A DNA stretch of 64,000 bases from Scortum barcoo. Its lineage: Eukaryota > Chordata > Actinopteri > Centrarchiformes > Terapontidae. Below are positions 44,370 through 57,500 of this stretch, in pieces; the first letter of the stretch is position 1; every line of letters starts with the position of its first letter. A program made the position numbers and the translations under genes. Under the pieces are notes generated by a model. It did not search any database. It was given only the letters and a program-made list of their open reading frames with translations, and was not told the origin of the DNA. The stretch spans positions 23,000,303 to 23,064,302 of the forward strand of contig CM041534.1 in assembly GCA_023238725.1 (NCBI GenBank). Reading direction: 5' to 3'.

Positions 44370-47300
44370 CTGCCCTCCGTAGACTCTTCCTGGCCATCTC
44401 CATCTTGGTCTCCATCTCACTGTTGTTGGTCTCTGATGAGTCCTGAATCCCGTACTCCTCCAGAGCCTAAAAACAAAACACAAGAAGAAAATAAACTCAC
44501 ACTGACAATAAACTATCATCCAAACTGTGTATTTATATATTTAAAAAAACACTGCTGAACAATAGAGTCATTAATTAAAGACATCTGATTGAGCTTCAGT
44601 GGAGAAAGTGACTCATTTCCTGTTTATTGTCAACAGTCACTGATGAGGCTGGTAATCACTTATCTCCACCACTTGACCTTCACAATAAAAATCAGGAAAC
44701 GGCGTTACAGTAGGTAACGGTGCTTATGTCATATTTTCCTTCACGCACAGTCTGAGGAGTTTATGATCTCTAGGTTTATTATCACAGACACGATTCAGGT
44801 TAACATTCAATCTGACGTTATATAAGCTTACATCCATCAAAATAAACTATATAAATAAACTTATAATCTTTTAATGGTTTAACATTTACATCTGCTGAAA
44901 CCTGGAGCAATTTCCCTCCAAATAGAAGTAAAACAATTATTATCATCATTATTATTATCATCTTATTTTTCTGAAACACTATTCTCAAACCTGTCATATT
45001 TTATCTCTGCTCTAAACTTTCTATTTTTATATCTAAAGCTGTAAAGTTTCTTCAATTCAAATCATTGTTTGAATCTTTTTTTCTCTCTTCAGGCTGCTGA
45101 TTGAGGCTTACTGTAGTTTTCTTTTCTGTAACTCAGTAAAAGACAAAATTGTTTCTAACATTGCCGCAAACATTCCTGTCATGTAGTTTCGCCACCGCAC
45201 TTTTTAATGATTTACAACCTGATTTATGGCCTGAATACTTCCCTGTAGAAATCAAAGGACAACCTGGAAGTTTACTTTGAAAAACTGCATCTTATTTTTA
45301 AGGTGACCTGTTAAAATGATGTTGGTTTGAAACTTTAGTTGTCTTGAACATGCAAACATGAGAAAAGACGATCAGGAGGCTGGTTAAGAAATCGTTGTTT
45401 TGCAGGAGAAAGGTTTCTCCAGTTCTCTGCCTTGATTACGTAAATTTACATCACGTTTAAGAAGTCAGTTTACCGGAAAACACCGACTGTAACCTGATTA
45501 CTTCACTTCCTAATGTTGTTACTACACGGTAAAGGTTCAAGGATGTTTTTGAAAAGCTCTTTTTATGGAGGACAGAGACATTTGTTTAGAGATTTATTCC
45601 TTTTGACACTCGCTTCATGTGCAAAGAAAAAGAAAAGATGTTTTATGATGGTAAAAGTCCCAAACATCAGCATGTCTTTTGTTGTTTGAAAGCTTGAAAC
45701 ATGTATTTCTATTTTACTCTATAAAAGTAAGAGTACAGGAAACGGTGACAGCATCTCTCCACCGTTCGTCAGTTTGATCTTTTTCTCTCCTCACCCTCTG
45801 AGTGTGGATGATGCTTTTGTATTCTCGGGCCACGCGACTCGCCCATTTCCTCGCCTCTTTGTCCAGACTGTGCTCCTCGGCCGTTCCACTCTCCTTCTGC
45901 AGCTGCAGCACCTACAAACACAAAGAAAGACGAAGAGAAAGGAATATCTAATATCTGTTTATGAGGGCAATATCAATTAAAAATCCTTTGACAAATAGAA
46001 AGATTTCAGTGAGGTTTTCCTGCATAAATAGGTTGATTTTCTGGGTTAAATGTTTTCTAATAAAATGACATTTCAACACATCACACAGTTGATTAAAATG
46101 TCAACCAAACAGTCTAAAACCCATTACAAACTAAGCGTACTATCATAAGAGACAAAGCAGATATTCACATTTTAGAAGCCAGAATCTATAAATTTAAAGC
46201 ATTTCTTGTTTTTGTTCTTTGTTTCAATCATTTATTCATTTTCTGTTCATTGACTAATAACACACCCCTTACTGTAAGTGACCTCACGTAGAACAACAAG
46301 TAATTCTCTGTGAAAAATTAAATAAAACCTTACATAATGCACCTTTAACGGCCCCGTCAGAAGGCCTTTAAGAGGAGCTCGTGGTTTTCCTAAATGCCAG
46401 TAAAAAAGAAAAACCCACCAGTGTAAGTTATGTTTACCATTTCTGTTACATAAACGTGGCGACTTCCTCTTTGCGAATTACAGCAGGGCTAGTTTTTAAA
46501 AAGTGTAGGAAAGACACACACAAATGTTTTACATTTATGAACCATTTAGTCCAAACTCAGCTGGCTCTATGTTAAGATGAAGAAAAATCTCACTTATTTT
46601 AATTTAACTTTAATGCTTCAGATGAGACTTCTGACTTTATAGAGAAATAAACACATGACAACAGCTGTGTGTGTGTTGTGTGTGTTATGTGTGTTATGTT
46701 ATGTGTGTGTGTGTAGGGAGAAGGCCGGGGTGGGGAGGGTCAGTGCACTGCACTCTGATGAAGCCCGCTCACAATGCCTCCTTTTCACAGCTGGGCCGTT
46801 CACAGGACCCGGCCTACACCTCCTGCCCCTCCCTCCCAGCTCAGCTCTGTTCCTTACCGGATCCCTCCGTCTGCTGCGAGCGGCATGAGGAGGGGATGGA
46901 GAGGAGGGGAGGGGAGGCTCTCCACCATTAATGTTTTCTTTAGGAACAGGCTGCTGCTTGTTTGACTTCCAATGAAAACAACGCCGGCGTTTGCAGTTTG
47001 AACAAATTGTCCAGTGTTGTCCGGCCGGAGCAAAAAAAAAGGGGGGGACCGGCAGAGCTGGATCAGCGAGGCTCGGAGGACAAGTACGCCGGGAGACCCC
47101 TGCATAACCCGCCAATAAACCATCAGCAGATCTGCACATCGGGGTCGTCTCAAAGAGGGCCGATAGTAAAATGTATTTTGGGCTGGAGCTGGTGTTTATG
47201 CTGATATTTAATGTTTGCTGCTGTAAAAGAGCAGCGTGGATGGAAAAGTGACTGAAATAGACTCCAGTTCATGTGAAATTACGAACTTCATAAACAGGTG

Positions 47301-50300
47301 TTAGTCTGAGCAGGTGTCTGTAGGCTCTGTGGAGATGCTGTGGGGGTCATTATGTACAGTGGGACGGCAAACAGGATGAGCTTAATAATGTCTTCATTAT
47401 TTCTATATAATATATATAACGGCTTTATTTGAGCAGCTGCTGGCTGAAGCAGAGAGATGGGTCAACCTCTCATCTTTGGAGACTATAAAACCAGATTGTC
47501 TGCTCCAATTGAAGAAACTGCAGCAAAGCAAACTCCACATTTAGGCCTTAATTATTGATCAGTTATGGATCCTCCCTGACAGTCATCACAGTGATCTTGA
47601 AGGTTGAAATCAGCTGTGCTCAAGATGAAACCACACACTCATTTTTGGAGTTCAACACAATTATCCAGTTATCAGCAGAAAAACAGATCTGATATTCAGA
47701 GATCTCCTGATTGAGAAATCGCAGAAATCAGATGACTCTAATCTTCTGCAGATGTTCTAATCTAATGTTAACAAGTGTGTTTTGAACAGTTGGTTCAAAA
47801 TGCTGCCTCCAGATTATCCATTTTACAACCCACCGTCTCTCCCACGTAACCCCAGTTTTTGCATACCTCCATCAGCTTCTTGTAAAATTCAGAATAAATT
47901 TGGAGATCCTGCTGATCACATATAAAGGCTCTACATGACCTTTGACCTCCAGCTACATATCTGATCACCCCCTCTTTCCATCTGTCGACTATTTAATTTG
48001 CTGAATTTTTGAACTGTTTTAAGGGGCTTTTAACAACTGATCTTTATAGACTCTTTTGGTTCATTAATTTGGGCTGTCCTTCATTGTGCTGGGTTTTATA
48101 CTGTTTTATATTTAAATTTATTTTCATGTTTCTTTTATTTTATCATTTATCCCACAGACTTTTCATTCATCTTTGTAATGCGTGTTTTAAAAACTGCTCT
48201 ATAAATGAAGCTCTATTTACCGTTTATTGTGACAAGAGTTTTACAGCTCTGCGGCACGCTGCCTGATTACGCTGCAACATGTTTCGACCTGTTGTGTTGT
48301 TCTTCCCGTACGTCTTTGTTTGAGCCGCCCACGATAATTTAATACGACTATAATCGAGTCTTCCACACAATGATTCAAACAAAAGAGGAAGTGCTGTTTG
48401 CAGGCTGGTCAAAGTTCATGCCCCGTTGTTGTGCATGAAGTCATTACTTCCCATGACGCTGCTTGTTAAACGGGGTGGAAGAAGTGTGACATTATTATAT
48501 ATTTACCTACAAACTCCCCGTGTATTTACTGTCATGTGTCTGATAACTCACATCTGGACTTCTGAGTCAGAGGACGAAAATGGTATGTGTGTGACAGGTC
48601 ACAAAAAGGCTCAACTACAAAATAAAAGTAAAACATTTATCTGACCTTTCTTACGCAGAGAGATTTTAAATAGTGAATGACTTCCACCAGGTATCAGATT
48701 CAGACCAAGCTACAAACAAGAGCCCAAAAAAGTTCAGAGATCAGCAGCAGTAAGAGATGAGAGGATAAATCTGTGTAAAAAATAAGGTGTGACATAATCC
48801 TGGTTACTGCACAGACTAAAGCTATAAACAAATTTTTTAAGGATGTTTTTTTTTGAATGGGATTTCTGCTTTGTTGAAAAGTAAAGAAGAGGACAAAACT
48901 AAATAAATGTTACTCAATGACAAAACTAACATGTTTTCCACCATGTTAGTTTAACATTTTAGCATGCTAACATTTGATAATTAGCACTTAACAACAGCTG
49001 AGGCTGATGGGAGTTTCATCGGGTTTGCAGGCTTTTGGTCCTAAACCAAACAGATTTAAAAAGGATAAACGATTACTGAAGTTAATCCAACCGGACGACA
49101 CTGAATCAAGTTTACACAAATTCAATCATCTGTTGAGTTTCTGACGGACGGTGGAGAAGTGGATTAAACTGCTCGAGAGGTGTGATGTTTTGAGTAGCGT
49201 CATAGTGAAGTAAAAAGCAGAAACAACGTCTGTAAAACACATTTGCACTCAAAGAAACCAAACAAATGAATCTACTTCCATGTTAAAATGACATCCAGGG
49301 AACCAGAGGAAAGAGAAAAGTGTGTGTTGTGCTGTTCACGCTTGACACTATGAATTCAGCAATAAAAAATTATGATTTACCGTATCGGAGTCGATGGGCT
49401 GGTACAGGAAGTCCGGGGCTTGCTGAAACATGACGTTCTTCTGCACAAACAGCTGCTGGTGAAAGTCCTGCAGTACCTACAAATGTGTGTTTTAAAGGGA
49501 AAAGAAACACATATTGAAGTTGGCATGTTCTGAACATTTGTACATCACTTTGAGTTATTTTGCTCCCTTTCAAAAGGGTAGAACCAGAAATGGAGCATGT
49601 ATTTAGTTTCCTCAGATATATTCGACTCTGCACAGCGAAACAGATCTTAAAACTATATTTAGACCGCAAAACATAATAAAGGATCAAAAATGAAATCAAA
49701 ACGTCACAAGGTCTGTTTCAGGGGAGTTGTTGTTGACACAGGAAGCACACAGGCTGAAATGTGAGCTCTGTTGAAAACCGCTGCTGCTCCTGCTGCCTCT
49801 CTAACGGTTTGTTCACGCTCTTTTTGGAGCAGAAACAAAACGCCGCCACGGCTCCGGAGAGGGAAGACGACCTGAACAAAACCAGACTGAAAGAGGCCGG
49901 CGGCGGCTCGAGAGCGTGTAACCGAGGAGCGCCAAGGAAACTCGAACCGTCCAATTAATTAGCAGTCGAAAGGGGCAGAGGAGTTCAGCTCCTCCATTCA
50001 CAAAGACGCGTGAGGATGGTATCAGCAACGGGCAAGGCATCTTTAAAAATATCATCTGAAAGCTTAGTGGAGACTTAAAGGGGTGAAAGCATCAAATCTC
50101 TCTTTATACCTTTGCTAAAGTTAAATTCAAGCACTTTTACAGCATTTTCAAGATGCAATTTATTGTATTATTGCAATTAGGATTTCAAGCACTTCCAAGG
50201 ATTTCCAGCACCTGTGTCAACCTCGTCATGAGGAATAAAGCAAAGAAAAGTGGATAAAAATCTGACAAAACTGAACATAATCTGTATAAAAGCAATTCAC

Positions 50301-53300
50301 TATTGTTTCTTACTCTTATCATTCTGTGACCTTCTCAAACGTATCTTGGGACTCTCTGGGGCGTCAAGCGCTGATTTAATCAAATTAACACTGACTAAAT
50401 TAATCTTCTGTCAGATTCTTTTCTATTCTACTGCTTGTAGATTAATCTTTATTTTATTTCACCATACCTTATACTAGGAAACTTGATTTAAATTTGTTTT
50501 ATGCAGATTTTATGAAGTGTGCCCGTGTCTACTTGTCTGTACTGTTTTCAAAAGTAAAACTAAAATAGTTTCTTACAAGTCTTTCAATTCTTCAAACTAG
50601 TTCAAATCTATTTCTGCACAAGAGAAAATACAAATAAAAACAGTACTTTTCCTGTTTTATTCATCAATAGTTTAAGTCTTCAGAGTCAGATTTAGGTAAT
50701 AGATATTCATTCATTCATTCATTCAAGATGTCACATCTCATGTTTAGACTTTCACAGCTTTGCATTTAGATTAGAAAAACTCTGTGATGGCTGAATCCCA
50801 ACCAGCAATCCGATTGTAATGCACGATCAGCACATGTGACGGATACAGAGGCGAGGTTTGATGTCTTACCCCGCTGGAGCTGTTCAGGAGGTGGTTGAAG
50901 GTGTTGTGAACAGCCTGGTACGTCTCCAGTTCCGTCTGACACAGCGACACCAGGTAATCTTTCACCTGCTCGTAGATTCGGCCGTCTAAGACCTGCAGAC
51001 AAACAGCATAAGTTAATAGTGAACGTGTCTTTCCTTCCACCCAACCTCCCGTTCAGAGCTCGCGTCCTCACCTTGATGCAGTCCATGAGGTCCGTGTCGT
51101 AGTAGCGCTGCTGGTGAGCGTTGGCGGCTGCTAGCGTGAGAAGGTAGTCGTTTCTGGCGTGGGTGGCTTTGGAGTTGCACTCGCTCCTCTTGGCTTTCAG
51201 CTGGAAAATATAAAAGTTCACGCAGCTGACTGAGGCGCTGAAAAGTCACAAACTGTGGAGCTTATTTGTTTTTTTGTTTTTTTTGGAGGTGAAGGTCTCG
51301 TACCTTTACGCTCGCCCTCTGGAGACTGGATCTGGACTGAAAGAGACTCAGCTTGGACCTGAGGAGAAGAAAACAGGTTTTTTTCTTTTTTTAACACAAT
51401 AAAGGTCGCCAAAGTCTTTCAATTCTTCAACATGAGTCCTTTTTTTGTTACGTAGAACATGTTTTATTAAATGTCATGGCTGTTTTAAGTCAATATGCTT
51501 TTTATTTGCTTCAAAGGTGGTGTTGTTGATTTGGCTTGAAAATGAGATTTAACAACATTAACATTAACATCACTGTGATCCCACTGACTGTTTATTATTT
51601 TCTACCTTTAATTGAGACGAAAACGCAAAAAGGCACTCAGTAAGTCGGGTATAAGTCAGCTTCATTAAAACGAGAAACGTAGATCTCAGAAGACTTCATA
51701 CGGGGAAACTAACAGCAAAACTGCCCGATGAAAGAAGAGAAGCGTTCGTGTTAAGAATATACCAATCCAACATCAGACTGAAACCGAAAAACACAAAAAA
51801 AGACGAAAACATCTCAAAGCAGTATCTCCCGTCACAAAATGACTCAGACTGACCTGCTGCATGTTTACTCAGATTTACCAACAGATTTCATGTAAATGTG
51901 CTCTCTGATAATCTCCATAACTGCATTTCTCTGAGTAACCTGGTTTCTTAAATGAGATTAAACATGGTGATTATAATGAGAGAGATTCAGCGTTTCAGGA
52001 TCGAGTCAAATGAGAGGAAATGAGTTTGCAATTTTTCACCTATGGTTCGCTCATCTTTAAGTAAACAGTTTTTTTTTTTAAATGAGTTATTGGTTATATG
52101 TTGGAAATAAGGTCTGTAGTAGTTTTTATGTGAGGTAAACACGCAAAATCAAACTACAAGTTGGAAGCTTTGAGGTGGTGATGTTGAAGTAATCCGACCG
52201 CGGTGTAGTTGGTTTGTAGATAATGTTTTTATTTCTTGGGATTGCATTTACGCTTCATAAACCATAAACACTGTGTTCATTTGTAAAGATTAACTTGGTG
52301 AGCAATTGTGCAAATATAAAGCATAAAAGGGGCGATGTTAACTTTCAAGGTCAGCCTACGGAAATACGTCATCCCTGCAGCAATTTGCAAAACACAAACA
52401 GGAAACTGTGATGTCATTTAGCATTTACAGCACACAGTACAGCATTTAGCATTTACTTCTTTGCACCTCAATGACCTGCACTCACTGTTTTAACACTGCA
52501 GATATTCAAAAGGATGCAATGAACAGACCTGAAGTCAGTGAATTTAACCAAGTGTGTGCGTGTGTGTGTGGGCAGTAGAAAGTTGTATTTGTAGTATTAG
52601 ACCGAGTGCCCATCCAGCTGCTGAGCTGCTCCGACAGCAAAAAAACTCATGGCACTGCACCGCGGCTCTATAATAAACTTTCCTAATGGGCAGAAAAATG
52701 TCTGCAATGTGGTGAGTCAAAGTGCCAGTGTGATTATTTTCTCCTGAGTCTAAAATGTGTTTGTGTGTTTTATTGCTTTACTTGGATGTTTGACGTTCAT
52801 TTGCTGCAGGAGGAAAGTCTCTCTGAGCTTTAATCTGAGTTTAACACAAATTATTTGTGACGTCACGTCACGTATTTTGGAAATCAGTCGCAGTCCAGTT
52901 GGCAGTGTGATGTGCAAGCTTGAGTCCTTTATCACAGACTTCACTAAGAATGGATTTTTTGACTATTTATAGACTCTGGATTTTTAAATGGGGGGAGAAG
53001 TTGACGAAATTTATATAAAAAAAATAATTAGGTAAAAAAGTAATTGGTAATTGAACTTTTTGAAGAAATTTTGAGGCTTCTCAAAACACATCTGAAGGGG
53101 ATGTTCAACTAGTTATTTGTTCAGTCTGTAAAACATCAGAAAAATGTGAAATATTCCTCTTCCCAGTATCCAAAAGTCCAAGCTGATGTTTTCAAATCAC
53201 GTGTTTTGTCCAAAGCCCAAAAGATATTCAGCTTTCTATAATGTCAGCCAAGAAAAAAACACAACAAATCTTCACATACAAGGAGCTGGAACCATCAAAA

Positions 53301-54506
53301 GTTTGGCCTTTCAGCTCGAAAAATGACTGAAACAAATAATCGATTCATCATTTTGTTATATAAGTTTTGTCAAAATGTGGAATTTAACAAGCAGCATGTC
53401 CTCATAAACCAAAAGAGTGATTTATTTCGTACTTGGCGTCCAGCTCCGCCTTCTCTCGGACGGCCTGCGCCATCGTCTCGGCCTCCTGGTATTTCTTCCG
53501 GCTCTTCGTCAGCTCCTTCACTGACCCCTGCAGCTCGGCTTGAACCACCGTCAGCTGATCGATACACTGAAAATAAGAAACACACACAGAGAAAAACAAG
53601 AGCTTAAAATTTACTCAAAATTATTACACCTATTTTTCATACTGCAAAAACAAACACTTCTCATTTCGATGTGTAACTGATGCTGTATGGCATTTAAATT
53701 AGATTGATAGATTAATTGATTGATTGATGGTGAGCTTCTTCATCCCAAACGGTACAAACTCTGCTGTTTCACCTTCCTCAGCTGCTGCTCCTTCTGCAGT
53801 CTGAACGTCTTGGCTGGATCGGCGACCTGGACTTTGTAGTTATCGCAGGCGCTGATTCTGGACTGGGTGACCTGGATCGTCCCCTCCAAATACGCCCTCC
53901 ATACACAATACATGTTCCTGAACCAAACCGAGGACAAACATCAACAATCAGGCCGGAATGACAGTGACTGACACATTTACATCATTGTAATTTCATCGAC
54001 AAATGACAAGAGTGCACAGGACGACGGGGGAATGATATCGATGGACATCAACCTGATGTGTGTTTCTGTTTGTAGTTTATTTGTCATTTTTACCTTCTAT
54101 ATTTTATATCTTATATCTATTTTTTTATACTTATTCTCATATTTGCCTGTCCATCTGGCTGCTTTAACAAGTGAATTTCCCCCGAGGTGCGATTAATAAA
54201 GTTTTATCTTTTTCAGATTCAGATTCCTTTTTTAGTCCCACAGCGGGGAAATTTACGGCGCAACAGCAGCGAAAACACACAGTGGAAAATAGTAAGAAAT
54301 GCAAGACATAGAATAAGATTAAAAAATAAAAAAATAAGTTATTTAGCATAGAAAATGCAAAGATAAATAATTATAACTATAATTGTAATTATAATGATAC
54401 CTGTACATAGTACAGAGGGAGTGTGCCTGAAAATATACATTTAAGAAATATATAGTATCTTAGGTATATAGATATCTTATCCCCAAGATGTGCAGCCCTA
54501 CTTGAA

Positions 54507-54551
<45 letters not shown>

Positions 54552-57500
54552 CATATACACACACATATATACATACATATATAAAATCTGATCGACACGA
54601 TTGATCGACAGATGGAGAAAGGCGTTACCTGTGGTCGGCTTGTTCTTCTGACAGGCTGTCGGGCCATTCCCTCTTTAGGTACTGATTCGCCAACTTCTGG
54701 AGAGCCTGGAGGAGAGGAAGTGGGAGACAAAACGCAGGGATGACCTTTCACCTCTGACACCAAAGCACACATTTCCTGCGTTTCATCTTCAGACCGGACG
54801 TGTCCGCTTGACCTCGTCCAGTAAACCACCACTAGCCAGAGTGTACAGACGGACACAAAGACAGAGGAAAATCAATAAAAAACATATTTTCTTTAACAAT
54901 TTCACCACAAAAATGTATAAATCGACACTCTCCACACCATAAAAACTCAATTATTTGTGATTTGACGCTGCGTGGACTCCTTCACCTGTCAGCCGAGTTG
55001 CATAACTTTGTGGTTTTTACGCTGACGTCGGCTCATTTTTTAGGAGTAAAAATGTAATTTATTTAGCCCACATTCACCCCTGGAGGTATATTAGGTTCCT
55101 CCACCTCGACCAGCAGTGAGGTTTAACTTTGAAGAGCCAAAATAGGTGGAGAGAGTAAACAGGAAAAAAACAGAAACTCACAAGAAACTGATGGAAAAAG
55201 AGCTTGAATGTTTTCAGCATTGTGCAGATGATCTGAGTAAGCTGGCAAGACTCATAAAAGAGAGAGCTAATTGTCTTAATTGACTTCTTTCTGTTTTGTA
55301 GTGGGTATAAAATGATTCTGTTTGGGGGGTTTTTAAGTTTTAAGCCAAAAAGCGGTCACATTGGAACAAAAGAAATAATCACTGTAATTATCTGGTTTAA
55401 ACCACAAAGAAGAAAACAGTAAACCTAATGAGAAGAGAGACAGAAAGCCTGGGTGGGCGCGAGGAGTCTGACAGATGTGGACGTTTCACCAGGCGAGGAG
55501 GGACAAGTGAAAAGATGCTGCTGTGTTGCATTATGGGAGTTGCAGGAACCAGCATTTCTGGAATTTTAAGTTCAAAACAGACTCAAAATGACAATATCTC
55601 AGATTTTGCTTTAGACGGTTTGTTCAAATCAGTCTCTTGAAGAAGAGTAGTGAGGCTGTAACAGCAATCGATTAATCGGTCAATTATTGTCTTAATTAAT
55701 CGATAGGTTGTTTGTGCCATAAAATCATAACAACGAAAAATTTTCCAAAGGTGACGTCCCCAACTGTCTCGTTTTGTCCACAATCTAAAGATATTAAGTT
55801 TACTGTCACAGGGAACTAAACAAACTAGAAAATATTCACATTTAAGAGGCTGAAATCAGAGAATTTGGACACTTTTTCTTAAAAAAAAAAAAAAAAAAAA
55901 CTTGAAAGCACCAATCAAAACAACGATTTAACTCTACTTTTATATAAATTTGCTGGAGACAGCAATAATGTACCTGGTTCAAGGTGCATCAAAGCAAAGT
56001 TTAATCACCCAAGAGTTTTCAGAAACCCCAAAAAATCCTAATAAACATTGTTTGTACCTCATTATTAACTATTCAATGAATATTTAGAGCATTGATTGTG
56101 GTGCCATTAGAATACACTTATTTAAAATAAAAAAGACATGTTAATTGATTATAATTAATTTAATGTACACTGGAAACACTACATATATAAGACATTAATT
56201 TTACACAACATCAATTGTGCCACCTGACCCATTGACTTAAAATCAAGCAGATCAGTCATAAGGATTTGTATTGATTAATGATAATGACGACAATAACATC
56301 ATTTAAGGCCAGGAGAAGAAGTTTCATACAGAAGAAAAACTTTATAAATAGTTTTTCAAGATACAATAAGCACGTTAGTGCAGAGAAATGAATCTATTAT
56401 GAACATTTATGTGGATGTGTGTTTTAAAATCGAGTAACATAATGTGAAGGCACAAATGATCTTTTAAACATCAGGAAGACTTTTAAGAGGAGGAGGTGAG
56501 AGGTTAGTGAAGTTATTGCCAAAAAGAGCATCAACCATGAGATATATGAAGTGGAAGAAGAAGAAAATCAGTGAGAAGACATTAACCAGAGCTGCTGCTG
56601 CTTCCGACGTCTGTACACGTTTTATTAGACTGAAAAGGTCAAAGGTCAAACATGACAAAGAGCACAGAGGTGTCGGGGAAGCTACTGAAAGCAGAACTAC
56701 AAACTGCAAATGACTTCACACTGGAAGTTAAGTTAAACCACAGCTATCACATCTATCTTGTCTATCTTGCTGCTTTAACAAGTGAATTTCCCCCCATGTG
56801 GGATTAATAAAGTTTTATCTTATTTAAACATTATGTGTATTCACCCCAAACTGTACTGTACAGGGCGTTCGGTACGTCCTGTGAATCAAACTATTATTAT
56901 TTTTATTATTATTAATGCTGTCAAATTGTCTTTTTATGCCACTACTTGCATCAAATTCTGTTTTTTCCCAGTTATCCAGCGTAGTTAAGCTCATGTTAGC
57001 GCAGACATTGTTCAACCCTCAGGTGTCTTCAGCCTAACTATATAACCTCTATGACTTGACAATTATTTTTTCCACTTTGACACACTGAACTGGAACAACC
57101 GACGTCATTTAATCACGCCGGTGTGATCGAGCAGCTGGAAGGTTGAACTATAATCAGTCTGTGGAAAACTTTCATAATTTACGACAGCGTGTTGATAAGC
57201 AGAACGAGACAAAACCATGCAGCCTCTGTAAGTAATAACTGAGCTTTAGAGCATTCATCACTGCAGGTATGTGACCATAATAAGTCAAATACAGGATTTA
57301 AATAGTGTTTAATATGCTTGAGCCTCGCCAAAAGGTGTCTTCACATGTCTATATGTATAAAAAAGTGTACAGGTTACTGATGTTTTGCATTATTTCTTCA
57401 CGTATTGTAAGAAATATGGTCAATTAGCCACTGAATGTTTAATTTTTCTACACTTTTTTTTTTTTTTGGTATACTGAAAAGTTGTTTGTTTACAAAGAAA

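Larger units (their letters stand above)
45912..49380 (-). other. fchsd2 intron, remaining content
   Basis: Outside the GC-rich island it is AT-rich and non-coding. A repeat fragment at about 48930-49035 (TTAGCATGCTAACATTTG, CAGCTGAGGCTGATGGGAGT) resembles the GCTAGC/TTAGCATG fragment at 12620-12660. Confidence 0.45.

Noticed and set aside
46699..47139. 146-codon minus-strand frame in the GC-rich island of fchsd2
   Set aside because: The frame crosses a TG microsatellite and an A9G7 tract and has no domain. Other frames of the block are equally open, so composition explains it.
54389..54856. 155-codon frame across the (AT)n run left of an fchsd2 exon
   Set aside because: Its Ile/Tyr repeat is the AT microsatellite; the adjacent real exon is read in another frame.
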